Source: Armillaria gallica (lineage: Eukaryota > Basidiomycota > Agaricomycetes > Agaricales > Physalacriaceae). From it: a stretch of 64,000 nt of DNA. The position numbers and the translations under genes are program-made. The stretch spans positions 6,076,001-6,140,000 of the forward strand of contig JBANDB010000001.1 of NCBI GenBank assembly GCA_037576215.1. The letters run 5' to 3'. The stretch's first letter is position 1; each line of letters opens with the position of its first letter. The notes below the pieces were generated by a model, which saw only the letters and a program-made list of their open reading frames with translations, did not search any database and had not been told where the DNA came from. Below are positions 55,302-63,385 of this stretch, in pieces.

Positions 55302-58300
55302 AAGGCAGGCATCCCGACTGCCCGTATGGCTCTGTGTCGGTTCTCGAAGTCTGCAATCGCCTCCTGCGCATGTTCCATGTCCTCTTCCCGCACCCATGAG
55401 TTGTGTTCTCGCGTCCATCCCTTCCACTTCACGAAATAATCGTGGGTTGTCCGGGATTTTTGACCTCGTCGGCCCCGTATTTGTCTTGGTTTGATGTCGA
55501 GTACTTCCTCGACCTCATACTCCTCCTCATCCTCGATGAGGTCAGGTGGCGGCGGCAGTGGTTGCTGTTGATTTGGGAACGCAGGTGGTGTGTATGGTGT
55601 CAGGAGCTTCTCGTTGAAGCGTGGGTGAATCTTCCAGTGTGGTGGGAGCTTAAGTTTGAACGCGCTGATCCCTGCCTTTTCCAAGATAAGGAATGGTCCC
55701 ACCCTCTTGTCGTCGAGTTTCTTCTTGGGATGGGGAAGGCGTAGGTTAGTAGCGTCAAGCCATACACGGTCACCGAGTTGATACTGGTGTGCCTCCCTCC
55801 TATTCTTGTCGTACTGGCTCTTCATCTTTTCTGCGGCTTCTTCGAGTGCTGATTTGGTCTCGGCGTGAATCTGAGCCATCTTTTCAGCGAAGTCTTTTGC
55901 GGCAGGGTTGGAGAACTGTGTTGTTCGCTGGGAGTCAGGAAGCGTTCGTGGGTTTCGCCCGTACAAGACCATGAACGGGCTTTTACCGGTTGCGCTATGG
56001 AGACGATTATTATGTGCGAATTCTGCCAATGGCAGCCAGTCGCTCCAATCGTTCTGCCGATGGTTAACGAAGATTCGGAGATATTTGATAATCTCCTGAT
56101 TGACTCGTTCCGTTTGGCCGTCTGTCTGAGGGTGGAACGCCGTGGAGGCGTTTGGTGTGATGTCGAGGAGCCGATACAATTCTTTCATGAACTTCGAGAC
56201 GAATTGGGGGCCCTGGTCTGAGAGGACAACTTGGGGCATACCGTGGCGGGCATATACGTGGTCTCGTAATAGGCACGCCCATCCTTCTGCCGACAACTCC
56301 GTATTGCACGCAATGGGGATTATCGCCTTTGAGAACCGGTCAACTACTACCAACATTGCGTCGTGACCGTTAGAGTCCAGTAGGCCAGTGACCATATCGA
56401 CAGAGATATGGGTCCAGGGGGCAATAGGTACCTCGTTCGGGTGAAGAGGAGCCGCCTTGGCGTGCGTATCGGATTTAGTCCTTTGGCAGGTCTCACAGCC
56501 TTTCACGTATGCTTCTACGTCCTTTCTTAGTTTCGGCCACCAGTAGTCTCGAAGAACTAGTTCCTTCGTTTTCTCGATCCCCGGGTGACCCGCCGTGATA
56601 TGGTCGTAGTATTGGGAAATAATGGTTCCCCGCAGTGCCTTCATTCGAGGGACGTAAATCCTTTCGTCATAGTATAGGAGTCCCCCCCTGCGGGTGACCC
56701 CTCGTTCGTGGGCCAAGGAGGTAGCAATGCCTTCATCCCACAGTTCCTCTCGTTGCGTGGCTTCTTCGACTGTTTGCTGTGTTTCCGTCGCGGTGGGCAG
56801 TATCAGGGCGTGAAAATGAGTGGCTTCGAGAACGACTATATTGTCGTTGTCCTTCGAGCCCTGATCATGGTCGCTTCTTCGGGAGAGCAAATCGGCTTTT
56901 ACGTTCTGTGCGCCGGGTTTATGGAACAGCTTGAAGTGATATTCAGCTAGTTCCGTTACCCACCACACCTGCCGGCAGTTCAGTTTCTGGGGAAGTCGGA
57001 AATACTGGAGGTTTTGGTGGTCCGTCCAGATCTCCACGTCGTGTTTGGCGCCCATGAGGTAGTGGCGCCAGTCGGAAAGGGCGAGCATTATTGCTAATAG
57101 CTCCTTGTCGTAGATTTCATAGTTTCGTTCGGTGGCACTCAGAGATTTGGACATGAACGCCACAGGGCGCCATACACCGTCTTGCCTTTGGCTAAGGACA
57201 GCGCCCACTGCTCCCTCACTGGAGTCAGCCTCCACCCTGAATGGTTCGTCGTCGTTTGGGATGGCGAGAACTACGTCCTCGGCCATCTGTCGTTTCAGTT
57301 CCTCGAAGGCGTCTTGTTGTGCTGTGCCCCAAGACCATTCTGCGTTTCCGGTTAGCTGCGTTAGCGGCTTTACCACCTTCGAGTACATTCGGATGAATTT
57401 TCGGTAGAAGTTGGTGAAGCCGAGGAAGGATTGAAGTTCCTTCTTCCTCCTGGGTACAGGCCATTCGGCGATGCCGGCGATCTTGACCGGGTCCATTCTA
57501 ATGGAGTCTTTGCTGATTATGACTCCAAGGTATTCCGTCTCGAGAACCTCGAATTCGCATTTCTCGGCCTTGAGAAAGAGGTTGTTCTCATGTAAGCGCT
57601 GGAGAACTCGTTTCACGATTTGACAGTGTTCCTCCAGATTCTTCGAGAAGATGAGGATATCATCCAGATAGATGGTAACCTTCCCCTCGGCGATGAGGTC
57701 CTTGAAGATGTCGTTCATCATCCATTGGAAGGTGGCGGGTGAATTAGTGAGGCCAAAAAACATGACGGTGGGCTCAAACAGGCCCCGGTTCGTGCGGAAA
57801 GCAGCCTTTTCCTCATCCCCTTCCCTGATTCGGACGTTATTATACCCCCATCTGACATCGAGCTTGGTGAAATACTTGGCTCCGCAGAGCCTGTCGATCA
57901 GCTTGCTGATCAAGGGAAGGGGATACCGGTTCTTGATGGTCATTTCATTGAGCTTTCGGTAGTCCTGGACGGGCCTCAGCATGCCGTCCTTCTTTTTTAC
58001 AAAGAAGAAAGGGGAAGCGAAGGGCGATTTTGAGGGGCGAATACGGCCTGATTCCAGATTTTCGTCGAGGAACTTGTCCAGCTGCTCCTGTTCGTTCCGA
58101 TTCAGGGGGTAGACCTTGCAGTCTAAGGTGGCCTTGGCGTTTGGGATTAGCTCAATCGCGTGATCCCACGGTTTCCGGTCTGGTAAGGCATCCAAACTGT
58201 CTTTGCTGAACAGGTCTCGGTATGATCGATACTGTTCGGGCACCAGATCCTCGAAGGACTGTGGGGGCTTGTTTTCACTAGCCTTCGCCGCCAAGTCATT

Positions 58301-59812
58301 GGCATGGTGCATCGCTCTGATGATCAACTCTTCCTCCATTCGTACCGCGAGGATGGACTCCCCTGGTTCGAGCTCGTCCCAATGATCATCGGGGTCGGCG
58401 TTGGGCAGGGGGAACGGGTTGGTGACGCAGTCGCACCTCCCAAAGATAATGCTGCCCGTCTTCCAGTTAACGCTAGGGTTGTGGTGCTTAAGCCAGTCGT
58501 GCCCCAGGTAGACGTCCCGTTTGCCGAGATTGGTCACCGCAAGGTCGATGCGCTCTCGGTGACCGCCAATCGTCAGACAGAGTTCTACAAATTCTGTGAC
58601 GTCTCCGTCGGAGTTGCGAGTCCCATCAGCGTTGTAGACTGGAATAGGTACTTTGATCTTACGAGTGTCCAGCCCGTGCTTCTCGACGTAGGCGCGATTA
58701 ATCGCGCTTCCCGTGCACCCGCTATCTAGCAGAGCCTTTGTGCTCAAGGTCTTTCGTCCTGTGCACGGTTCTATGGTTACCGGAATCATCAACTCATTGC
58801 CTTCCCCGCGGATGTATCGGATCGGTTCTCGCAGTTTGTACATCCGTTCCCTCGCCGTCTCCCAATCTTCCGTCCGCAGTTGGGCTACCAATTCCGGGGT
58901 GAGTTCCCCCAGACGGGACTTGGGTAACCACGTCCCCAATCGGGATCGCCCCCCCTCGTAGGTTTCAGTTTGTCGCACCCATCTGAGGGTCCAGTCCACG
59001 CCGAAGGGCTTTAGCCATCCAACGGGTTCGGCCCTTTGGCGTGGCGGATTCGGGGTACCGGGGGTAGGCAAGGAGGGAGTAGGAAGACCAACTGGGCTTC
59101 CCTTCGCTTTCCACTGCCAATAGGAGGTGTCATCCTCGTCATCCGGTACCTCTTCCAGTTCTACCGAATGCCCCCTCTTTACCGCCTGGGCGCTAGCAGA
59201 ATCCCCCTGTTCATCGGCCGCGCGGTGTTCCTTCGGGTCTATTCCCTTGGAGTCGCGTCTTGATCCATGGCGGGCGAGGTGGGAGTTATGTACCCTAGAG
59301 GTGATGCGTGGTCCTTGAGCATCGGTCCCGACTTTAACTCTTGAGTCGGTCTTACCCGTTACCTCTGGCTCGTCTGAGCGCTCGGGGCTCAATGGCCCCT
59401 CGTCGTTTCCTGTAAAAATCCTGGGCCGTTGCCCTGCACAGCCTACCCCTGAGGAAGGAGGCGGCGAGACGTTGCCTGCTCTCCCCCGGTTTCCGTCCCG
59501 GGGGTTCACTTCGTTCGGGGTTTGGGTTGCTTCGTCAGAGGTCGGAGTCAATCCTTCCCCCGCCCCATCCGATCGAGGGACGTCCCGAGTGTTGGGACGT
59601 TGCCGGGACCTCATCGTGATGACGGGTGTCACTATGGTGGGCGACTTTTCGTTCGATCCGTTCATCCATACTGGACTACTTGGCGGACGCTTAGCCGGTT
59701 GACAAATCCTGGGGTCGGCGGCCCTGGTACCTGGTTTGTTTTCGTTAGTATCGTTAGATAATGGCTTGTATCGGTTTGTCGATTCAATAACTGTGCGTGG
59801 AAGTGAAAACAT
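55289..59812 (-). CDS. Pol polyprotein: protease, RT, RNase H, integrase, chromodomain
   Basis: Open for 1,507 residues, ATG 59812 to TGA 55289. The first about 330 residues are disordered and charged. Retropepsin: LLDSGCTGS with Asp363. Reverse transcriptase: HAIELIP.., then YLDD at 715-718. RNase H: VEADSSEGAVGAVLSQ with Asp863. Integrase: zinc part with HITAGHPGIEKT and CETCQRTKSD, and the D-D-35-E triad Asp1139 (SVDMVTG), Asp1199 (LSDQGPQF), Glu1235 (TERVNQE). Chromodomain near 1430-1485: YEVEEVLDIK, YFVKWKGWTREHNSW, the aromatic cage of HP1-type domains that steers integration to marked chromatin. All catalytic residues are intact. It is in the same reading frame as gag, but a TAG and a TGA (59863-59861) lie between, so how Pol is made is unclear. 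Confidence 0.95.
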   Translation of the reverse strand: MFSLPRTVIESTNRYKPLSNDTNENKPGTRAADPRICQPAKRPPSSPVWMNGSNEKSPTIVTPVITMRSRQRPNTRDVPRSDGAGEGLTPTSDEATQTPNEVNPRDGNRGRAGNVSPPPSSGVGCAGQRPRIFTGNDEGPLSPERSDEPEVTGKTDSRVKVGTDAQGPRITSRVHNSHLARHGSRRDSKGIDPKEHRAADEQGDSASAQAVKRGHSVELEEVPDDEDDTSYWQWKAKGSPVGLPTPSLPTPGTPNPPRQRAEPVGWLKPFGVDWTLRWVRQTETYEGGRSRLGTWLPKSRLGELTPELVAQLRTEDWETARERMYKLREPIRYIRGEGNELMIPVTIEPCTGRKTLSTKALLDSGCTGSAINRAYVEKHGLDTRKIKVPIPVYNADGTRNSDGDVTEFVELCLTIGGHRERIDLAVTNLGKRDVYLGHDWLKHHNPSVNWKTGSIIFGRCDCVTNPFPLPNADPDDHWDELEPGESILAVRMEEELIIRAMHHANDLAAKASENKPPQSFEDLVPEQYRSYRDLFSKDSLDALPDRKPWDHAIELIPNAKATLDCKVYPLNRNEQEQLDKFLDENLESGRIRPSKSPFASPFFFVKKKDGMLRPVQDYRKLNEMTIKNRYPLPLISKLIDRLCGAKYFTKLDVRWGYNNVRIREGDEEKAAFRTNRGLFEPTVMFFGLTNSPATFQWMMNDIFKDLIAEGKVTIYLDDILIFSKNLEEHCQIVKRVLQRLHENNLFLKAEKCEFEVLETEYLGVIISKDSIRMDPVKIAGIAEWPVPRRKKELQSFLGFTNFYRKFIRMYSKVVKPLTQLTGNAEWSWGTAQQDAFEELKRQMAEDVVLAIPNDDEPFRVEADSSEGAVGAVLSQRQDGVWRPVAFMSKSLSATERNYEIYDKELLAIMLALSDWRHYLMGAKHDVEIWTDHQNLQYFRLPQKLNCRQVWWVTELAEYHFKLFHKPGAQNVKADLLSRRSDHDQGSKDNDNIVVLEATHFHALILPTATETQQTVEEATQREELWDEGIATSLAHERGVTRRGGLLYYDERIYVPRMKALRGTIISQYYDHITAGHPGIEKTKELVLRDYWWPKLRKDVEAYVKGCETCQRTKSDTHAKAAPLHPNEVPIAPWTHISVDMVTGLLDSNGHDAMLVVVDRFSKAIIPIACNTELSAEGWACLLRDHVYARHGMPQVVLSDQGPQFVSKFMKELYRLLDITPNASTAFHPQTDGQTERVNQEIIKYLRIFVNHRQNDWSDWLPLAEFAHNNRLHSATGKSPFMVLYGRNPRTLPDSQRTTQFSNPAAKDFAEKMAQIHAETKSALEEAAEKMKSQYDKNRREAHQYQLGDRVWLDATNLRLPHPKKKLDDKRVGPFLILEKAGISAFKLKLPPHWKIHPRFNEKLLTPYTPPAFPNQQQPLPPPPDLIEDEEEYEVEEVLDIKPRQIRGRRGQKSRTTHDYFVKWKGWTREHNSWVREEDMEHAQEAIADFENRHRAIRAVGMPALMRG

Positions 59813-60022
59813 GGCACGTAGGCCGTATATTGTCCGTAGATTTTTTTGAATTTTTGGAAGTCACGTAGGTAACCGACCCCGTACGTAGGGGTCAGGGTAT
59901 AGCTGAATGCTCGATAGGTAAAACGTCTGTATGTAAAAAGGAAGTAAGAGACCGTCCAGCGGATGGGGAACGCGCACCAGGGGGAGTCTGGGTCGTCGCG
60001 GGTGAATCGAAACCTGGACGAC

Positions 60023-60862
60023 CTACTCTTTTACCTTCTCCGTGTCCGTAGCTTCTGCGAGTGGTTCCGGTACCGCCTCAAGGGCACGTACCTCACGTTT
60101 CTCGCCTTTATGAGGGCAATCCCGGCTAAGATGCCCCTTTTTGTCGCAGTGGAAGCACTTGCCTTCCGCCATCTGTCGTGACTTCTTGGTGTCGATCTCC
60201 ATGGGGATACCGGCGCCCTTGTGCGTGGTTTGGTGAATCAGAACCCACTTGGGGGCGGGCGTTGCGGATTTAGCCGTCTCCTTGGGGTTTGCGGCTGGCC
60301 GCGGGCCGGGGGCTTTAGCGGGGTTTGTCCTGTTTGCCGATCGCTTCTTGGGATACTTGTCGAGGCCTTGGGTCTGTTCGAAAATCTTTTGGCGCTGGCG
60401 CTGCTCGTACATGAGGAGGATCCGATCCTTCCACCCGTCGTAGTCACGGGGAACGGCGATCCCTAGGTTTGCAATCGCCATCCCATAACTGCAGGGGATC
60501 CCTTTGCAAACTGCTTGAATGAGCAGCCCCCGGTCTGTTTGATCAGAGAGGCGATTGGCCAACTTGGCCTCCCTCTCCAGCTTCCGAAAGAAAACGTGGG
60601 CCGGTTTGTCTCCCATCTTCATCTTGCCCATCCTTTTCTCGTGCACTAGTTCGATGGCGGGATCCCGGAATTGTTCACGGAAGAGTTCGCAAAAATCTTC
60701 CCAACTGGGATAGCGGTAGCACGGACCCGCTTCGAAGTCTTCGTCCTCCTCGGGGGTCGCGTGCGGACCCAGGTCAGTAGGGACGTAGCGATATTTGGGG
60801 CGCTCGTGTACCCACCAATCTTCCGCTTCTCCTTCCAGGAGTGAGATGGCCAGTCCCACCAT
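60023..60862 (-). CDS. Gag, C-terminal part with zinc knuckle
   Basis: 279 residues from a possible internal ATG at 60862 to TAG at 60023. It continues the upstream Gag frame after one TGA and nine codons. It holds the capsid-like core (GEAEDWWVHERPKYRYVP, DFCELFREQFRDPAIELVHE, and the ..ANLGIAVPRDYDGWKDR end), then a basic linker, then CFHCDKKGHLSRDC, a CCHC knuckle (C-x2-C-x4-H-x4-C) that binds the element RNA. Whether it is made alone by reinitiation or is cut off by the stop is unknown. Confidence 0.85.
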   Translation of the reverse strand: MVGLAISLLEGEAEDWWVHERPKYRYVPTDLGPHATPEEDEDFEAGPCYRYPSWEDFCELFREQFRDPAIELVHEKRMGKMKMGDKPAHVFFRKLEREAKLANRLSDQTDRGLLIQAVCKGIPCSYGMAIANLGIAVPRDYDGWKDRILLMYEQRQRQKIFEQTQGLDKYPKKRSANRTNPAKAPGPRPAANPKETAKSATPAPKWVLIHQTTHKGAGIPMEIDTKKSRQMAEGKCFHCDKKGHLSRDCPHKGEKREVRALEAVPEPLAEATDTEKVKE

Positions 60863-60889
60863 GAGGGAAGGTCTCCCCTCGTAGTGGTA

Positions 60890-62476
60890 TCAGAAGGTCT
60901 CGAAGTAGTGCTCGCAGGCTCCCAGGAAACACTCGATGTCGTCGTGCTTCCCTTCGAAGTTCCTTGGCAGCTGCATCAGTATAGGCCGAACGCCGAGGAA
61001 CGCGGGAGGGTGAGCTGTGTCCCATTCTCCCGTTGGGCCATGGTCGGGCGGTTCCCAGTTAGGGGAGCGTGGTACTGAGTAGCAGTCCTGGTCGGGACCC
61101 CGTCTCGGTGGGCGGCCTCGACCAGGAAGTGACGCCTTTTTCCTCTTTTCCGCCTCCAGTTCATCCTGGAGGCGGGTGTTCTCAGCTCGCATGGCCTCGG
61201 CCTGGTCTTCTAGTCTGTCTATTCGTTCTTGCATCATCTCCCCGGGACCCAGGACAGGGGGGTCTTCCGCCATATCTCCGCTATCATTCCCCGCGCCCCC
61301 TGATCCGGCAAGGAGGCGACTCGTCCCCTTCTTGTGGTATTCCCCCCTCCTTCTCCAATTCCTTTTTACAGCTTCAGGGGGGGAGTCCGGTAAGGGTCCT
61401 GGTTCGCGCGTCATATAGTAGGAGTCAGGGGCCCGCGTCTCCCGGCTCCCGGGGTAACACCCGTGCCGTTGCGGCGGTATATTCCCCATCCAGGTCGGGT
61501 TGGTCCCCCTGTAGCTGCGCGAGGGGTAAGAGAGCACGCTCCAGGGCGTCCTGTTCTTGTTCGGTTCACGGGGGAATTCGTGGGAGTCGGTTACCGGCTG
61601 CAGGGGGGTACCTTTCCCGAAAGCGGTTTGCCCAAATTCGGGCGTCAATGACGCAGTCTCCTCCGTATCGAGGAAGCGGATCCCCTCGATCAACGGCGAG
61701 GTAGTAGTCCATGGTCTCCCTGTCCGGGGCTCGGAATCCGGCCCGGCGTTCGATGTCCTGCCATCGTAATTCCCAGGCCTCGCTGCGTGCGGGGCCCAGT
61801 ATTTGGAGATCAATTCTTGAAAGAGCCGGCCACTCATAGTCCCCACCATGGGGGTTGAGTGGGTCATCATCGTCCCGGGGTTGCGGTGGTCCGGCGACGA
61901 CGGGTTCAGGTGGAGGAAGGGGTTCTGGCTCCTGATCGGTTGGCTCGAGGGTGACTGGATTGGGGGTGTCAGTTCGCGAGGGGGCGGACTCGGGAGTAAC
62001 GGTTCGCGAAACAGTGGGGATTGGTTCATCTGGGACCGATTCAGGGGTGGAGGTTCTGGAGAGTCCCGGGGCGTATGGAACCCCTCGGTCGCCCAGGATG
62101 ATGAGGGGGATGCTATTGTCTGAGTCGCTGTCGCTATCGACCTCGATGGGTCTTCGAGCCGTCCCAAACGCCCGGCGAACGGGTTGCGTGGGTGGTCGTT
62201 GTAAGAAGGCTTCGAGACGAGGTCCTCTGGCTGGGAGGAGGCGTCTGGGGGTGTACCTAGGGGGTTCGGGCTCGGGCTCCTGAGGCCATATGCTCCGTGC
62301 CTCTGCGCGAGTGGAAGACTCGGCGGGGGGTTGAGCAGGTCCTCGATCCTCATGGAACTCCTGGGTTGTCTGGAATGAGACGACCGTCTCTCCTCGCTGC
62401 TAGGTTCGTATGACCGAGCACTCTGTCCCCATGCCTGGTTGGACGTGGGCGGGATCGAGTCGGGGTAGTTTGACAT
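60890..62476 (-). CDS. Gag, N-terminal part, ending at an in-frame TGA
   Basis: From ATG 62476 (MSNYPDSIPPTSN) to TGA 60892-60890, 528 residues. Most is Pro/Ser/Arg-rich and likely disordered. A short coiled coil (ERIDRLEDQAEAMRAENTRL) precedes the start of the capsid region (LPRNFEGKHDDIECFLGACE). The TGA falls inside the capsid fold (HYFETF*YHYEGRP), where Gag families of this type normally continue with a basic residue, so a CGA-to-TGA change is likely. The long disordered N-terminus makes Gag about 815 residues in all, longer than most Ty3-type Gags. Confidence 0.8.
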   Translation of the reverse strand: MSNYPDSIPPTSNQAWGQSARSYEPSSEERRSSHSRQPRSSMRIEDLLNPPPSLPLAQRHGAYGLRSPSPNPLGTPPDASSQPEDLVSKPSYNDHPRNPFAGRLGRLEDPSRSIATATQTIASPSSSWATEGFHTPRDSPEPPPLNRSQMNQSPLFREPLLPSPPPRELTPPIQSPSSQPIRSQNPFLHLNPSSPDHRNPGTMMTHSTPMVGTMSGRLFQELISKYWAPHAARPGNYDGRTSNAGPDSEPRTGRPWTTTSPLIEGIRFLDTEETASLTPEFGQTAFGKGTPLQPVTDSHEFPREPNKNRTPWSVLSYPSRSYRGTNPTWMGNIPPQRHGCYPGSRETRAPDSYYMTREPGPLPDSPPEAVKRNWRRRGEYHKKGTSRLLAGSGGAGNDSGDMAEDPPVLGPGEMMQERIDRLEDQAEAMRAENTRLQDELEAEKRKKASLPGRGRPPRRGPDQDCYSVPRSPNWEPPDHGPTGEWDTAHPPAFLGVRPILMQLPRNFEGKHDDIECFLGACEHYFETF

Positions 62477-62654
62477 AATGCCGGGGAATCGGGGGAGGTG
62501 GTGGTACAATGAGAATTCCTCGTCGGTGGAGAAATCCTCGGATTTGTTCTTGATATACTAAGACTAGTGCGGCGGTGAGGAGGCACAGAAAGGTGGAGGT
62601 TACAATAGCGGCGCTAAGGGCTACTGTCTGTGTTGTGGTCAGGTCGGGAGTCAT
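62400..62654 (-). CDS. Ty3 leader ORF 3, one membrane helix
   Basis: 84 residues, ATG 62654 to stop 62400. The helix is ALSAAIVTSTFLCLLTAALV (residues about 10-34), followed by a basic stretch and IVPPPPPIPRHYVKL. Its ATG overlaps the stop of leader ORF 2 as ATGA. It overlaps the gag start by 77 nt in another frame. Function unknown; not a usual Ty3 component. It may be a chance frame, but length and helix are notable. Confidence 0.45.
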   Translation of the reverse strand: MTPDLTTTQTVALSAAIVTSTFLCLLTAALVLVYQEQIRGFLHRRGILIVPPPPPIPRHYVKLPRLDPAHVQPGMGTECSVIRT

Positions 62655-62839
62655 CGATCGCACCGTCGAGCGCGTTCTATGTCCCGAAGGAGTTGGGAAA
62701 TCTGGTAGAGGAGGAATTTGGCGAGGAGGAGGGCAAAGATGTTGATCAGGGCCAGCCGCAGGGTGTCCCTAGTCGACGTTGCAGTCGTAGTCGACGTAGT
62801 TGCAGTAATCGTAGGAGAAGTTGTCGTAGTTGTCGTCAT
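62651..62839 (-). CDS. Ty3 leader ORF 2, Thr-rich with one membrane helix
   Basis: 62 residues, ATG 62839, stop TGA 62653-62651. Residues 1-23 are almost all Thr/Ser/Ala; residues about 28-46 are hydrophobic (LALINIFALLLAKFLLYQI), followed by a charged tail (LLRDIERARRCDR). The layout is that of a small type I or tail-anchored membrane protein. It overlaps leader ORF 1 by 71 nt and leader ORF 3 by the ATGA. Confidence 0.45.
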   Translation of the reverse strand: MTTTTTTSPTITATTSTTTATSTRDTLRLALINIFALLLAKFLLYQISQLLRDIERARRCDR

Positions 62840-62969
62840 GGGGAGGTCGACTTCGTCGCTTAGGGTGTTTTCTCCCTTTGCGAGCCTTAGCGGGTTTTGG
62901 CTGGCGTGTCTTCGTAGCGTGCGATGTGGAGGGGCCTCGTTGGTTCTGAACGGTTCGCTTCTCAGGCAT
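62769..62969 (-). CDS. Ty3 leader ORF 1, basic peptide
   Basis: 66 residues, ATG 62969, about 50 nt inside the element from the 5' LTR, the first ATG with a substantial frame. It is very basic up to residue 43 (KARKGRKHPKRRSRPP, nuclear-localisation-like), then Asp/Tyr/Asn-rich. No homologue recognised. Could simply be leader sequence. Confidence 0.35.
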   Translation of the reverse strand: MPEKRTVQNQRGPSTSHATKTRQPKPAKARKGRKHPKRRSRPPHDDNYDNFSYDYCNYVDYDCNVD

Positions 62970-63006
62970 GAACCTCTGCGGTTATACGGAGGGAGGTTGT
63001 GGAGAA

Positions 63007-63019
63007 AGCTTTGAGCTAA
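63007..63019 (-). other. Primer-binding site, self-complementary type
   Basis: In element sense this reads TTAGCTCAAAGCT, one base after the 5' LTR. It is the exact complement of AGCTTTGAGCTAA, the sense sequence at 63190-63178 inside the LTR, about 30 bp after a TATA-like TATTTAAG. It does not end in the usual TGG of tRNA-primed sites. This is the Tf1/sushi arrangement in which the RNA 5' end folds back as primer. Confidence 0.75.
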
Positions 63020-63020
63020 C

Positions 63021-63385
63021 TGTTATGGCCGGACCCGGGAATAACAGACTAGGCGTCTAACGAGACACTACCTCGCACTTCGGGTAGATCGATAGAACCG
63101 TAGCATCTGTTACAGCGGAGCGGTATACGCAGTAAACTCTCGGCAAGCATTGGGAGTAAAGTCCGGGTGTATTAAACTTAGCTCAAAGCTGGGGTACATG
63201 GTTGAGAGCTGTACTACTTAAATACAATATGCGGAATCTAAAAATACTATTGTCTGCGGCTTCATCAGAAGTCTTGGGGTTGATCGTTGGGGTTTCAAGC
63301 CGTATTGCCGTGGGGCCGAGGTGCCGTATGGTGCCGAGATGCTGGATAAGATAAGATAAGGAAAAGATGTGAAAAAGTCGTAACA
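63021..63385 (-). repeat. LTR (5' LTR of the Ty3 element)
   Basis: 365 bp. In sense, TATTTAAG (63224-63217) is a TATA-like box and transcription would start close to 63190. See 54924-55288 for the differences. Confidence 0.95.

Larger units (their letters stand above)
54924..63385 (-). mobile_element. Ty3/gypsy chromodomain LTR retrotransposon, 8,462 bp
   Basis: Two 365-bp LTRs (TGTTATGG..CGTAACA on the plus strand) differ at three positions. The element is in minus orientation and is flanked by AGAGG duplications within repeat R2. In transcription order: 5' LTR (63385-63021), self-complementary primer site, three leader ORFs, a long Gag with CCHC knuckle, Pol with protease, reverse transcriptase, RNase H, integrase and C-terminal chromodomain, polypurine tract, 3' LTR. 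The domain order RT-RH-IN with a chromodomain marks the chromovirus group, and the primer type fits the Tf1/sushi branch. Pol is open; Gag has one internal stop. Confidence 0.95.

Noticed and set aside
55403..59702. Several plus-strand frames opposite Pol
   Set aside because: They lie antisense to an intact polyprotein with all catalytic motifs and have no recognisable content.
61069..61704. 211-codon plus-strand frame
   Set aside because: Antisense to the Pro/Ser-rich Gag N-terminus, where low-complexity codons leave the opposite strand open.
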